Part shown: positions 1 to 9,200 of the stretch, piece after piece
Position numbering within the stretch: position 1 is the stretch's first letter
How the letters are laid out: the number at the start of each line of letters is the position of its first letter
DNA from: Edaphocola aurantiacus
GTDB lineage: Bacteria; Bacteroidota; Bacteroidia; Chitinophagales; Chitinophagaceae
Direction of reading: 5' to 3'
DNA: 64,000 nucleotides
NCBI RefSeq assembly: GCF_019797745.1
Contig: NZ_VOSI01000003.1
Location: 670,370 to 734,369 of the forward strand
The notes under the pieces: generated by a model
Databases searched by the model: none
Seen by the model: only the letters and a program-made list of their open reading frames with translations
What the model was told of the DNA's origin: nothing
Made by a program: the position numbers and the translations under genes

Positions 1-124
1 TCGCACGTAATGCTTCTTTCAAATAAGCTTTAACTTCTTTCGGATCGGGGAATGATGATTTTTGGGCACTACTACTCATTGTCATAAATAAAGATAATAG
101 TGAGATGAAAATTATTCTATACAT
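1..124 (-). CDS. Secreted protein, 3' part outside window (possible immunity protein of the RHS tip)
   Basis: An ATG at 124 on the minus strand opens a frame that stays open to the window edge (41 codons). It begins with a clear signal peptide: a short polar start, a hydrophobic run rich in I, L and F, then SSSAQ, which gives a likely cleavage site after residue 21-22. The start lies only 12 bp after the stop of the papain-like tail at 137, so the two are probably co-transcribed. In RHS and other polymorphic toxin loci the gene directly after a toxin tip usually encodes its immunity protein, so that role is plausible. The visible part shows no family motif. A small unrelated secreted protein is the alternative. 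Confidence 0.6.
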   Translation of the reverse strand, partial: MYRIIFISLLSLFMTMSSSAQKSSFPDPKEVKAYLKEALRA

Positions 125-136
125 AAAAGTGATTAA

Positions 137-475
137 TTAACGAAGCTTAATATTCATAAAAAACAATGGAACTGGATTATAACTTTTAATCTCAAACATT
201 CTCATCGCATTTATTTCATAAAATCCTGTACCTTGTACGTTTCGCCCTTTATCGGGGTCATTGATTAATGATCTGATTTCCTCGCCAGATGAGGTAGCTA
301 CTCTTAACATGCCGGAAATCATTAACGTATGAGAAGTATTTGCTGAATTTGCTACAAAAAACATAACTGCACTTCCAGATTTTAATGCATCCCATGCTAA
401 TCTTTCATTTTCTGCAGTTACAATATTATAATCTGAATTTAATGGAGAAATATCAAAACCTAATATCTTTCCCAA
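137..475 (-). pseudogene. C-terminal half of a C39/papain-like peptidase tail of an orphan RHS tip (frameshifted)
   Basis: This frame carries the second half of a cysteine peptidase-like domain. His49 sits in SHTLMISG and Asp73 in INDPD, the spacing and context of the His and Asp of C39/papain-like peptidases. The matching Cys lies in the upstream frame ending at 541. The present frame is open upstream through 476-545 without a good start. Adding one A to the A-run at about 544-549 joins it seamlessly to the upstream reading (…SYKK, then IKRYAELYK). The 112-aa piece is therefore most likely the end of the RHS-tip toxin rather than an independent gene. The ATG at 475 would leave out the catalytic Cys. 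A sequencing error in the homopolymer is a live alternative. Confidence 0.6.
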
Positions 476-540
476 TTTTATAACATCCTTTGGTGCTACC
501 CCTTTAGGAGTTCCAATTTTATAAAGTTCAGCATACCGCT

Positions 541-1101
541 TTATTTTTTGTAAGATACATCATATCCAAATTGTAGCATAACCATTGAAAAACATTCATA
601 AACACAATCATAGTCACCCTGTTGAAACTGTGCATTTACCTTCCCTCCTACTTTTTCAAGAATAACATCAGTGGAAGAATAACTCGAATTTCCTGATAAA
701 TTCGCTACCAAAATAGAAAAGCTAAATCGCGCATTCATTGCTCTAACATCACCTGTTCCTGTGGCAGCCTCTTCATGCTGCTTTTGATGAAATTCTTGAG
801 CTGCTATTTGTTGCTCCGCCATACTCTGCATGGCTGTTCTCTCACCAAAGTTCAAATAACGCTCCATAAAATTGGGCATAGTAGGAAACCTCATTAGCAT
901 CTCCATTGCAAAATCTGGAGTGCCCCCTCCATTATGGGCTTCACCTTTAACATATAACCCCAAAGGGTCAGTTAAGGTTGATGGGGTACAAGCCATAGCA
1001 TGATAAGGACTTAAACCCTGCTGCCCTACGGCATTTGCCATCGGGCCAATACCCATAAAACGTCCCAGTTGTGGATCATGCTGTCTGTTATGGAAGTCCA
1101 T
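541..1101 (-). pseudogene. Orphan RHS tip: end of RHS core plus N-half of a papain-like peptidase (frameshifted)
   Basis: The first 60 or so residues repeat the end of the RHS core of the 1515-aa protein at 1642-6189 (DFHNRQ-DPQLGRF, LSPYHAMAC, DPLGLYVKGEAHNGGG, NFGERTAMQSMA). Homology extends a few codons upstream of the ATG to about 1121, where it meets a stop codon. After AMQSMA the two sequences diverge completely. The new tail contains DYDCVYECFSMV, resembling the catalytic Cys motif of C39/papain-like peptidases (Cys166). The frame ends at 541 after a run of six A, and the His and Asp partners continue in another frame (137-475). There is no signal peptide and no long core of its own, so this is a displaced toxin-tip cassette and not a complete RHS gene. 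It could be silent or serve recombination. Confidence 0.7.
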
Positions 1102-1121
1102 CCAGTTCAGCCCCTCACGAT
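809..1121 (-). repeat. Direct repeat of the RHS core end (partner at about 2389-2708)
   Basis: About 310 bp are similar, by eye, to the segment at about 2389-2708 of the full RHS gene, in the same orientation. It spans the codons from YREEG/DREGL to AMQSMA. The protein identity is high over most of the segment and falls abruptly at both ends. Such shared core next to variable tails is the substrate by which tips are exchanged in known Rhs loci. Confidence 0.7.
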
Positions 1122-1138
1122 CCTAATTGTCCAAATTT

Positions 1139-1168
1139 ACCAAAAGCAGACCGAAGCCTGCTTTTGGT
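1139..1168 (-). terminator. Hairpin terminator after the RHS operon
   Basis: Perfect 11-bp arms (ACCAAAAGCAG / CTGCTTTTGGT) flank an 8-nt loop. The hairpin lies just downstream of the membrane protein at 1217-1636 and upstream of the orphan tip, so it would end the main RHS transcript before the orphan cassette. Confidence 0.6.
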
Positions 1169-1216
1169 ATGAAAAGTACTGATTTATGAATAGTTCATAT
1201 TGATTATATATGAATT

Positions 1217-1636
1217 TTAATTGTAGTATTTTGCGATTAAAACTGCAATTAATATATAGCCTAAAAATATACATAATGATCCCAGGAAATATTTAATAAA
1301 TAGTTTTCCATTCTGGTATGGATACTTTTTAATTAAAATTTGGTACCGGTCTTTGTGAAAAATCAAGAAATAATTAAGTAACAAAAAAGGCAAAAAGTAC
1401 GAAAAGAAAAAACTAAAGAATGCATCTATACGCGTTCCTGGAAATATATCTATTGGAATTTTGAATATTCCCTTTACTATTCTTAAATCATGAAGGATAA
1501 ATAATATCAGTACAAGGTTCAATGCCATTGTCATAGACATAAAAATCATTGTGTAAACCTTCCAGTCCTTCTTATTCTGGGCTTGAGCTCGTGCTTTTAA
1601 AATACAATCAACCCAAGTTTTATAATATAATTTCAT
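1217..1636 (-). CDS. Small three-helix membrane protein, candidate RHS immunity protein
   Basis: This 139-aa protein has three predicted membrane segments, at about residues 25-50, 70-95 and 112-138, separated by short basic loops. I recognise no family. The ATG is only 5 bp after the RHS stop codon, so the two are very probably translated from one mRNA, which is the usual place of the cognate immunity gene in RHS loci. A membrane immunity protein would fit the strongly hydrophobic end of the RHS tail (GLVYFGIVSN and following residues). The local base composition is more AT-rich than the RHS core, as expected of an exchangeable tail and immunity pair. Function is inferred from position only. 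Confidence 0.65.
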   Translation of the reverse strand: MKLYYKTWVDCILKARAQAQNKKDWKVYTMIFMSMTMALNLVLILFILHDLRIVKGIFKIPIDIFPGTRIDAFFSFFFSYFLPFLLLNYFLIFHKDRYQILIKKYPYQNGKLFIKYFLGSLCIFLGYILIAVLIAKYYN

Positions 1637-1641
1637 AATTC

Positions 1642-4600
1642 TTATTTTTCGTCATCATTTACTGCGTCATATATCAATGTTGCCCCCCCATAGATTAATA
1701 CACCTAAACCGATTCCCCAGCCAATAGGGTTTGAGACTATGCCAAAGTATACTAAACCAGTTGTCGCTAAACCTACTACACCAACACTAGCATCAACTAT
1801 ATCACGATGTTGACTAACTTCTGACCACCCTCCGGATTCAAGTTGATCAGCCACTTTGTAGACTGAGTAGCTGGTAGAAACAACTGATCCAAGAATACCT
1901 AAATTTTTTGAGTACTTAAGATAACGTGCTCCTCCGGCGCCATATGTACGAAGTATGTTTATGGTACTTACATTGTATATTTTGCCACCTCTAGCCAATA
2001 CTGCCCCTCCTTCAATTACCATCTCTTTTAATCCAGAAGCCAGGCCCCATGCACCTAAGGCGGTATTTGTGCCATCTATAAGACTCGCCTCTTTTGCCGC
2101 ATTTCTCAGGTCATCCAAACGAGACTGCAAAAACAGGTCATTTGAAGGATCCATAAATGCATCAATATCAGCATATCCCTTTGGAGAGATATAACTTCTT
2201 TGACCATACTTATTGTATCCCGTGTATGTATAACCATCAAAATTAGTCCCAATGCGCAATTCGCCCCAATAAGCTGCGCTTAAATAATTATATAAGGCGG
2301 TTACAGCTTTATCTCCACTTGCCCACATGCCATCGTTACCCGCAGCTACAGAAAGAGCCCAATTTCTAATCCATTGTTCAGCTCTCTTTTGCTGTATTGC
2401 CATACTTTGCATAGCTGTTCTTTCCCCAAAATTAAGATACCTATCCATGAAATTCGGCATCGTTTGGAACCTCATAGCCATTTCATTACCATATTGAGGA
2501 ACACCACCTCCATTATGAGCTTCACCCTTTACATACAATCCCAGAGGATCTGTTAAGGTAGAAGGATTACAAGCCATAGCATGGTAAGGGCTTAAGCCTT
2601 GCTGCCCAGCAGCATCAGCCATAGGATCCAGGCTCAGAAAACGTCCCAACTGAGGATCATACTGGCGGTTATGAAAATCCATCCACTTCAGAAAACCCTC
2701 TTCACGATATTCATTACCCTGGTAACGGTTTTTGTTCGGTAACATTCCAGAAGCTGTACTACCCATACCTACGATCGGTAAACCATAAGGGTAATAGTGT
2801 TTTTCCTCCAGCAATACGCCAGGCTCCAAAGTTACGGCAAGATTGTCAAAATAAGTAGGTTCGGCACTCTGGGTACTGATATAAGTGGCTACATAACCAC
2901 TCTGGGGTACTTCCAAAGTCTCAGTAGCATCGGTACCGATACGGCTCCAACTGCCCGCGCCATCGGCCTGCCAGATACGGCTGTACTCCGGTACCAATTG
3001 CATTTGCTCATCGAAAAATAAATAACTGAGATATGCTTTTGGCTTATTGGGGTTTGTGGCTGCTGCCTGTAAGGCATCATAGGCCTGCTGCAGGCTGCTA
3101 CTGTTCAGCATTTGCGCTGCCCAGTCGCTGGCGATAGTTCCTTCTGTTCCACTCAGCTGTCCTGCCGCTTGCGCCAGGCTATTCACTACTTGTTCAAAGC
3201 TGCTACCGCTCACATTGCCGCTGCTGGTTTCGGAACTTTCATAATAGTTATCGGCATTCAGGCTCAGCTTATCACCAGCCATTACTTTTAAAAGTAAAGT
3301 AGTGCCCACATTAGGTGTGCTGGTATTGCCTGTAGTCAGCAGCGCCGCTTTGCTATCGGTACTGCTGGTACTCTCCGGTTTATCTTCACTCAATACCGCT
3401 ACCTGGTCAAAGGTCTGCTCTTCCTGGCTCAGGTTTCCGGTCTCATAAGTGGCATTATAGGTCTGCTGCTGCGCGGCAAGGTTCCCGATTCCTCCCGAAC
3501 CTATAGCATCTGCTACTACACTGCGTACATTGCCCAAGTGATCTTTTACAAAATACTGTTCCTGAGGAGTAGATTTTGTCATATCAATGCGGCCCACCGG
3601 CGTACTGATAGACAGCAACACAATTGGCTGTTTATTTAAAGTATCTCTGTACTGTGCAGTGCTGATATAATCGAATCGTACCGTGCTGCCGATATTTACA
3701 ATTTCCTGTACCTTATTGCCCGCCGCATCGTAGCTGTAATACAATCGTTGCGCAGTAGAATCTACAATACTGAATGGCTTGTTGAAGTAAGTATAACCAA
3801 TATTGGACGAGAAAATACCTTTTGAACGATCTTTAACCAGATTGCCTGCCAAATCGTAAGTATACCCTTGAGATAATCTATTCAGAAAGTCTCCACGGCT
3901 AAAATTAGTGGTAATTGCATCTACAACTTTATCCAGCTTATTGCTGTTAGATAAATAAGTATAGGTAAGGTTGTCTACTGTAGTCGGGTATACCATCTGG
4001 TTGACCGCCACTACAGCCATGCGTTTCAGGCTCAGGATATTGCCGCCCTGGTCATAAGTAACGGTTTCACTGTAATCCTGGCTGCTGTTGCTCCAGCTGG
4101 TCGGCATTACATAACCGGCATTACTGCGGCTGTACGCCCCGCTCAGCATACGGCCTGCGGCATCGTATATATAGCCGTAGCTATGGGCACCCATATTACC
4201 GCCAGCGGATCCTCTCCAGATCATACCTGCGGCCAGCCCATCGTAACGCAGGCTGTCATAACCATAATCATAGCGAAGGGCTTCCCCGAAGGTGATCGAT
4301 TGTCCGCCATTACTACCTGTAAGGGCAAAGTTTTCATTGATCCCCTGCAGCTCACCTCGGATATTGTAGCTAAAGTTCTGGGTCTCTGCATTGGAGCCTA
4401 ATGTAGAGCTGGATTTACGGCCCATATCATCGTAGGTATTACTAATGATGGGCTGCCATGGCATGTTATTAACACGGTGCTCACTTAGGCTTAGCTCCCC
4501 GGTTTGCGCATTGTAAGTATTGCGGTACCATTCGCGGAAGGCCGGGCCGGTACCATTTCCGTACTGCTGCCCATGTGCGGTGACCAATACTTGCCCGGTA

Positions 4601-6189
4601 TAACTGTATTGTACCATTGCTGTGTCCTTTCCGCCACGTGCATGCTGCGATACCGTATAGATCGGTCTGCGTTCTTTATCATAAAAGGTCTTGCTGTAAG
4701 TCCAGTCCTGGAGGCCGGTATTGGTTGCGTGCCCCCTGATAATGCGTACTCTTCCCGATGTCTGCAGACCATAGGTACTCCCGCCGGTAGTAAAGGTCTC
4801 CGCATCGGTGGCCGTACTCAGGCTGGCCTGTATCAGGCCGGTGCTGAAGTTTTCAGAAGCCAGGGGATGCGTAGCTTCATAGCTGTCATAATAATTATAT
4901 GCCTGTATCTCGCAGGAGGTAATACTCAGGAGGTCGGGATAAGTATACCTTCCGGTTCCCCACAGGTAATAATTGATCGTACCCGTGGTGCTACCGTTAC
5001 TTTCGCTATTCGCAGCAGTCTGCAAGCTGTCCCGGCTTTCGCTATTGGTCAGTATAGCCGTAGCAATCACACGACCCGGACGATCGTAGAAGATCACTTC
5101 CCATAGTCCTTTACTTTGCTCAATTACATTGCGGCGCATGATCACCTGGCCCTCTTTATTGTAGACCAGTTCGGTAAATCCGGTTTCACCCGGCTTGTGC
5201 TGGGCATACTGGCGGCCTTTGGCATCATATTTATAAGAGAAGCAAAGCTCGTCTACCACCGCCTGGCTTACCGTGCCGGATGCGGCCTCCAGGGCCTCTA
5301 CGGCTTTAGGGGGTAATACATAACGCAGGCGGCCGATGGCATCATACACATAATAGGTGCGGGCATAGGTTTTAGGGCTTTTACTCATCAGGCTGGCCTC
5401 GTATACCGGTTTGCCCTCACGGTCTTCGAGTACCAGTTTTTCTCCACCTTGTGCGGTGGTAATCTGACTACCCTTTAATGCATTTGCCGTAAAATAGCCA
5501 TTTGCCTGTGGCAGACCATTAGTACCAATGTCCCAGATACGGATGCCCGCCTGTGGCAGTCCGGAGCCGGTATTGGCATCATTGAATACTATAGTGGTTT
5601 TAGAACCTCTGCCCTGCCCTATTCGGCTGCGGCCCGGCGCATAAGCGGTACTGCTGCGCTCGGTACTGCTGGAAGTATTCCGTACCATAGAGGCAGATAG
5701 GCCAGCAGTGCTCACCTCGGTACCACCCTCTGAAGGGTATAGCGTACCATTGTGGTATTGAGTAGATTTGTAGATCGGATTGATGTCATAACCTGCAGAT
5801 GAAGGATATGGCTGGAAGCTGTAGCCATCGGGCAGGTTACGGATATCGGTAGTCTTTATGACAAAGCTGCTATTGCTCCTGCGGACGCCCACCTGCACTG
5901 GGTTGCCTTGTCCGCTTAACGCTGTGGCCGTCATGGCAGCCTTATCGGCAGTCGTATTATAGGTAAACTGTGCAGAAGCCGTATCGCGGTATTTGGGAAC
6001 CAGTACCGTCAGGGTCTGCACCCCCCAGGGTGTGGTTGATGCCGGTATAGGTGCCGTATTAGTCACACTACCGGCTACTGTTTGTTGTGTCGTATTGGGC
6101 GTATTGGTTTGCCCGTACGCCAGCCCACCGCAAAGCAAGGCCAGCACCGGTATTACAGACCGGTATATATAGGAAAGTCTATTTGACAT
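1642..6189 (-). CDS. RHS repeat protein (DUF6443 type) with variable C-terminal toxin-like tail
   Basis: This 1515-aa protein starts with a signal peptide ending about LAYGQ. Around residues 260-380 it has the DUF6443-like region typical of Bacteroidota RHS proteins (AIGRLRYVLPPKA, YDAKGR). A YD/RHS repeat region follows, and the RHS-associated core lies near residues 1170-1220 (DFHNRQYDPQLGRFLSLDP, DPLGLYVKG). The last 290 or so residues are not core. They contain an Asn/Tyr/Trp-rich stretch and a Gly-rich hydrophobic end (SNPIGWGIGLGVLIYGG) that could insert into membranes. RHS proteins encapsulate such tails and are generally antagonistic toxins or surface adhesins. The tail here has no catalytic motif that I recognise. 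It is preceded 42 bp upstream by its 1139-aa partner and followed by a membrane immunity candidate. Confidence 0.88.
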   Translation of the reverse strand: MSNRLSYIYRSVIPVLALLCGGLAYGQTNTPNTTQQTVAGSVTNTAPIPASTTPWGVQTLTVLVPKYRDTASAQFTYNTTADKAAMTATALSGQGNPVQVGVRRSNSSFVIKTTDIRNLPDGYSFQPYPSSAGYDINPIYKSTQYHNGTLYPSEGGTEVSTAGLSASMVRNTSSSTERSSTAYAPGRSRIGQGRGSKTTIVFNDANTGSGLPQAGIRIWDIGTNGLPQANGYFTANALKGSQITTAQGGEKLVLEDREGKPVYEASLMSKSPKTYARTYYVYDAIGRLRYVLPPKAVEALEAASGTVSQAVVDELCFSYKYDAKGRQYAQHKPGETGFTELVYNKEGQVIMRRNVIEQSKGLWEVIFYDRPGRVIATAILTNSESRDSLQTAANSESNGSTTGTINYYLWGTGRYTYPDLLSITSCEIQAYNYYDSYEATHPLASENFSTGLIQASLSTATDAETFTTGGSTYGLQTSGRVRIIRGHATNTGLQDWTYSKTFYDKERRPIYTVSQHARGGKDTAMVQYSYTGQVLVTAHGQQYGNGTGPAFREWYRNTYNAQTGELSLSEHRVNNMPWQPIISNTYDDMGRKSSSTLGSNAETQNFSYNIRGELQGINENFALTGSNGGQSITFGEALRYDYGYDSLRYDGLAAGMIWRGSAGGNMGAHSYGYIYDAAGRMLSGAYSRSNAGYVMPTSWSNSSQDYSETVTYDQGGNILSLKRMAVVAVNQMVYPTTVDNLTYTYLSNSNKLDKVVDAITTNFSRGDFLNRLSQGYTYDLAGNLVKDRSKGIFSSNIGYTYFNKPFSIVDSTAQRLYYSYDAAGNKVQEIVNIGSTVRFDYISTAQYRDTLNKQPIVLLSISTPVGRIDMTKSTPQEQYFVKDHLGNVRSVVADAIGSGGIGNLAAQQQTYNATYETGNLSQEEQTFDQVAVLSEDKPESTSSTDSKAALLTTGNTSTPNVGTTLLLKVMAGDKLSLNADNYYESSETSSGNVSGSSFEQVVNSLAQAAGQLSGTEGTIASDWAAQMLNSSSLQQAYDALQAAATNPNKPKAYLSYLFFDEQMQLVPEYSRIWQADGAGSWSRIGTDATETLEVPQSGYVATYISTQSAEPTYFDNLAVTLEPGVLLEEKHYYPYGLPIVGMGSTASGMLPNKNRYQGNEYREEGFLKWMDFHNRQYDPQLGRFLSLDPMADAAGQQGLSPYHAMACNPSTLTDPLGLYVKGEAHNGGGVPQYGNEMAMRFQTMPNFMDRYLNFGERTAMQSMAIQQKRAEQWIRNWALSVAAGNDGMWASGDKAVTALYNYLSAAYWGELRIGTNFDGYTYTGYNKYGQRSYISPKGYADIDAFMDPSNDLFLQSRLDDLRNAAKEASLIDGTNTALGAWGLASGLKEMVIEGGAVLARGGKIYNVSTINILRTYGAGGARYLKYSKNLGILGSVVSTSYSVYKVADQLESGGWSEVSQHRDIVDASVGVVGLATTGLVYFGIVSNPIGWGIGLGVLIYGGATLIYDAVNDDEK

Positions 6190-6231
6190 ATAATATTTTT
6201 TTACGGATTCTACTCCGGAAGATGATGGATT

Positions 6232-9200
6232 TTAGTTGATTACACTATATTGATTTTTACTGAGGATATTACCTTCCTGATCACGGGTCAGTAATGGACG
6301 ACCCAGCTTATCGTATTCAAAATAGGTAATGCGGCCCAGGGCATCGGTAGCCGATCCGGCACCGAACAAGGGTTCATAATACCAGCTCTGCATGGCCGCC
6401 TCTACCGGGTGTATGCGGATGTCCTCAATACCTACATTGGCACTGGTATGGAAACCGATCTTCTGTCCTGCAGCCGATGGGCTGAAGAAGGCCTCATATT
6501 GCTTAAAGCGACCTACCGTGGCAATGTGCTTCAACGTAAACTGTGTTCCATTTTCAATACCGAAAGAAGGCATAACATTATCCGTAGCCCAGAACGTAGT
6601 CCGGTATTGTTTACCGGTGCTCAGGCTGGTAGTATACAGGTCTTTCTGACTGGTAGCGGTCAATACATACAATCCCTTGCCAGACATAGCTTTTACACCG
6701 CTTACGCTTAAGGTCGGTTCATTAGGATTGCTGATGCCGGTACCTGGGAAAATAATATTAGCCTGCGTGAACGTAATATTTCCCTGCACATTCTGATCAA
6801 AATCGGCATAAGCCACATCGGTCTTACGGGCATTCCCGATCTCTACAATTTTTTTATCATTGGTCTGATCAAAGAAGATGGTTTTATATTGTTTGCTACC
6901 CTCAATATACGTCTCCGTTACATTGCCACGGTTATCAAAAGACTGTACTTTGGTTACAGGGGCAATATATGCCGGCAGCGCGCCGCCGGTATAGGTAATA
7001 CCCACGTTGGTGTATGGCTCTGCAGAAGGCACACTGCTTTGTCCGGTGTAGGTAGCATAGCTTAAGGGATCTACGGACTCCAGGCTAAACACTCCTTTCG
7101 TTACGGGAACATCTCCGTTCAGGCCCATGGTATACATAGAAGCGGACATCAGCTTTGCATTAAGCCATTGCTGTTCCGCAGTACCGGTACCCATTTTCCA
7201 TTGTTCAGAACCCACCAGCATTTCCATGCCCTTGCTTTTCAATTGGTCAAGGTCATTATTAACCAGCGTAGCGGGCAGATCATAGTTGTAAATATTTACC
7301 TGTCGTAATACCTCCCCCCGGCTGTTATTCACCAGGTTTGATTTCAGGTTATAGCGGCTGTCGTATATATACAGTATGGAATCTACCATATAACGGTTAT
7401 CAGAAGCATACTTACGGGTCACTACTTTTTTAGGCAGACTCTGACCGCGATAGGGTTTGTACGGGTCCAGGATCACATTGAAATCGGCGATCCACTGCCC
7501 CGTCTGCTCAAGTGCATTGGCAAATAACCAACCGCTTGGTTTGGGATCGACAATACGCTTAGCCTCATTTAAGCCGGCAGTCACCGCTCCAGTAGTATCC
7601 AATACAGACTGATATTCTGTGAAGGATTCACTAATCAGCAGTCTTTTACTGTCATAATTACGTACCGTCAACGGCAGGCCAATCTCCCAGTCTCGGATTC
7701 TTTGCTTCTGCGTATAGGGTTTTTCAATGGCCAGAGTACCACCACCGGTTACCAGAACTTTAGGAGCAGCAGTACCATCTTTGAAATTGGAGAACTCATA
7801 GCTTGTTTCAGAAAGCCATTGACCATACTGGTTTTTCTGCTCTACAGTTACACTGCTATACCCATGATTGGAACCATAATACAAGGCCATAGGGCTGGCA
7901 AAGGTTTCATACCAGTTACGGATGGTATAGTAGCTGGAGGGCGCATTAGGGTCTGCTGTGTTCCCTCCAGCCACCCGGTATACTTCCTGATCCCGGGTAA
8001 AGCCTTTGGGCAGAAAACGCTGACCACCATCATAAACAAAGTTTGTGAACAGGTGTACCGTAGTATCATTCAAATCAGAAACTTCGATCTTATCAATTCT
8101 TACGCCATCATTGGCATTGGTCCCGGCAAGATCAGCATCCGTACTCATCAGTACAGAATTTACATCCTCCAGTGAGTGCGCACCATAAGTAAAGGTGGCG
8201 ACACCACCGGTGCCGCTGGTGATCTTTTTGAGCAGACCAAATTGTCCATAAGCTGCATTGTCTGTTTTATAGGCATCCGGGTACACAGAGTGTGTTGATA
8301 TACCTATATTCTGACCATTGTAATAACCATAGAAGTCCAGTCCACCACCAAAACGACGCTGAATCAGGTCATTATACCCAAAGGTATATAAGGTCTGGGA
8401 CAGGCTGCTATCTGCCGATACCTGGCGTATGCCCTTTAGTTTAAGACTGTAACGATCACGCTCATCCCCCTGGTCGGTACTCACTTCTGTTGAGGAGGAA
8501 GCACTGCTCGGGTTATGAAAATAAGCATAATCGAATACATAACGCATACTGTTAGTCCTATCCTTAAACACTACTTCGTTCAGCCTGGGATAAGTGTTGG
8601 AAGGATTGCTAGTGTATGGTGCTCTTGGCGAAAATTCCAATCTTGAATTTTCGTATACAAGTTCAAGCTGTGTACCATTAGGATAACTAATTACGCTAAC
8701 CAGGTCAAAGTCTGTCTTATTAAAATAAGGTGCAATAATTGGAGCTTGGTTGGGCTGATAGGTATTGAAACTTTTTACCCAGGAAGAGTCCTGTGCAATA
8801 TAATTGGGTATCTGGAAACGGGTATAAGTATACCTTACCGTCCTGCTGGCATCATAACGTACCGAATCCAGGTTCCAGTTGGTGACTATAGGTAGCTTTG
8901 CTCCACTGTAATAATCGGTGCCGTAAGGATTGGCCTGAAAGGAAGCCTCACTGCGGAAATAGGCCGTTACAATGGTTTCCTTTTTTATGCCCGGACCAAA
9001 ATAATAGATGACATTATTTTTCTTATCCCTGATCGCAATAGGTACCCCTGAATAGAAATTATAGGTTGCAGTACTGCTTTGGTCCCCGGCCGGACGATAC
9101 ATTCCGTCGCGGTAGAAACTGATCTCATAATCAGCAAAGCTGTTGGTAAAAATGCCCCCATTCTCCCCCACATAAAAGGTAAAACGCATATTGCCGGCAG

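Noticed and set aside
4504..5106. 200-aa frame on the plus strand opposite the RHS gene
   Set aside because: It has no family signature and lies entirely opposite a well-supported RHS frame; long antisense frames are expected from the codon pattern of these repeats.
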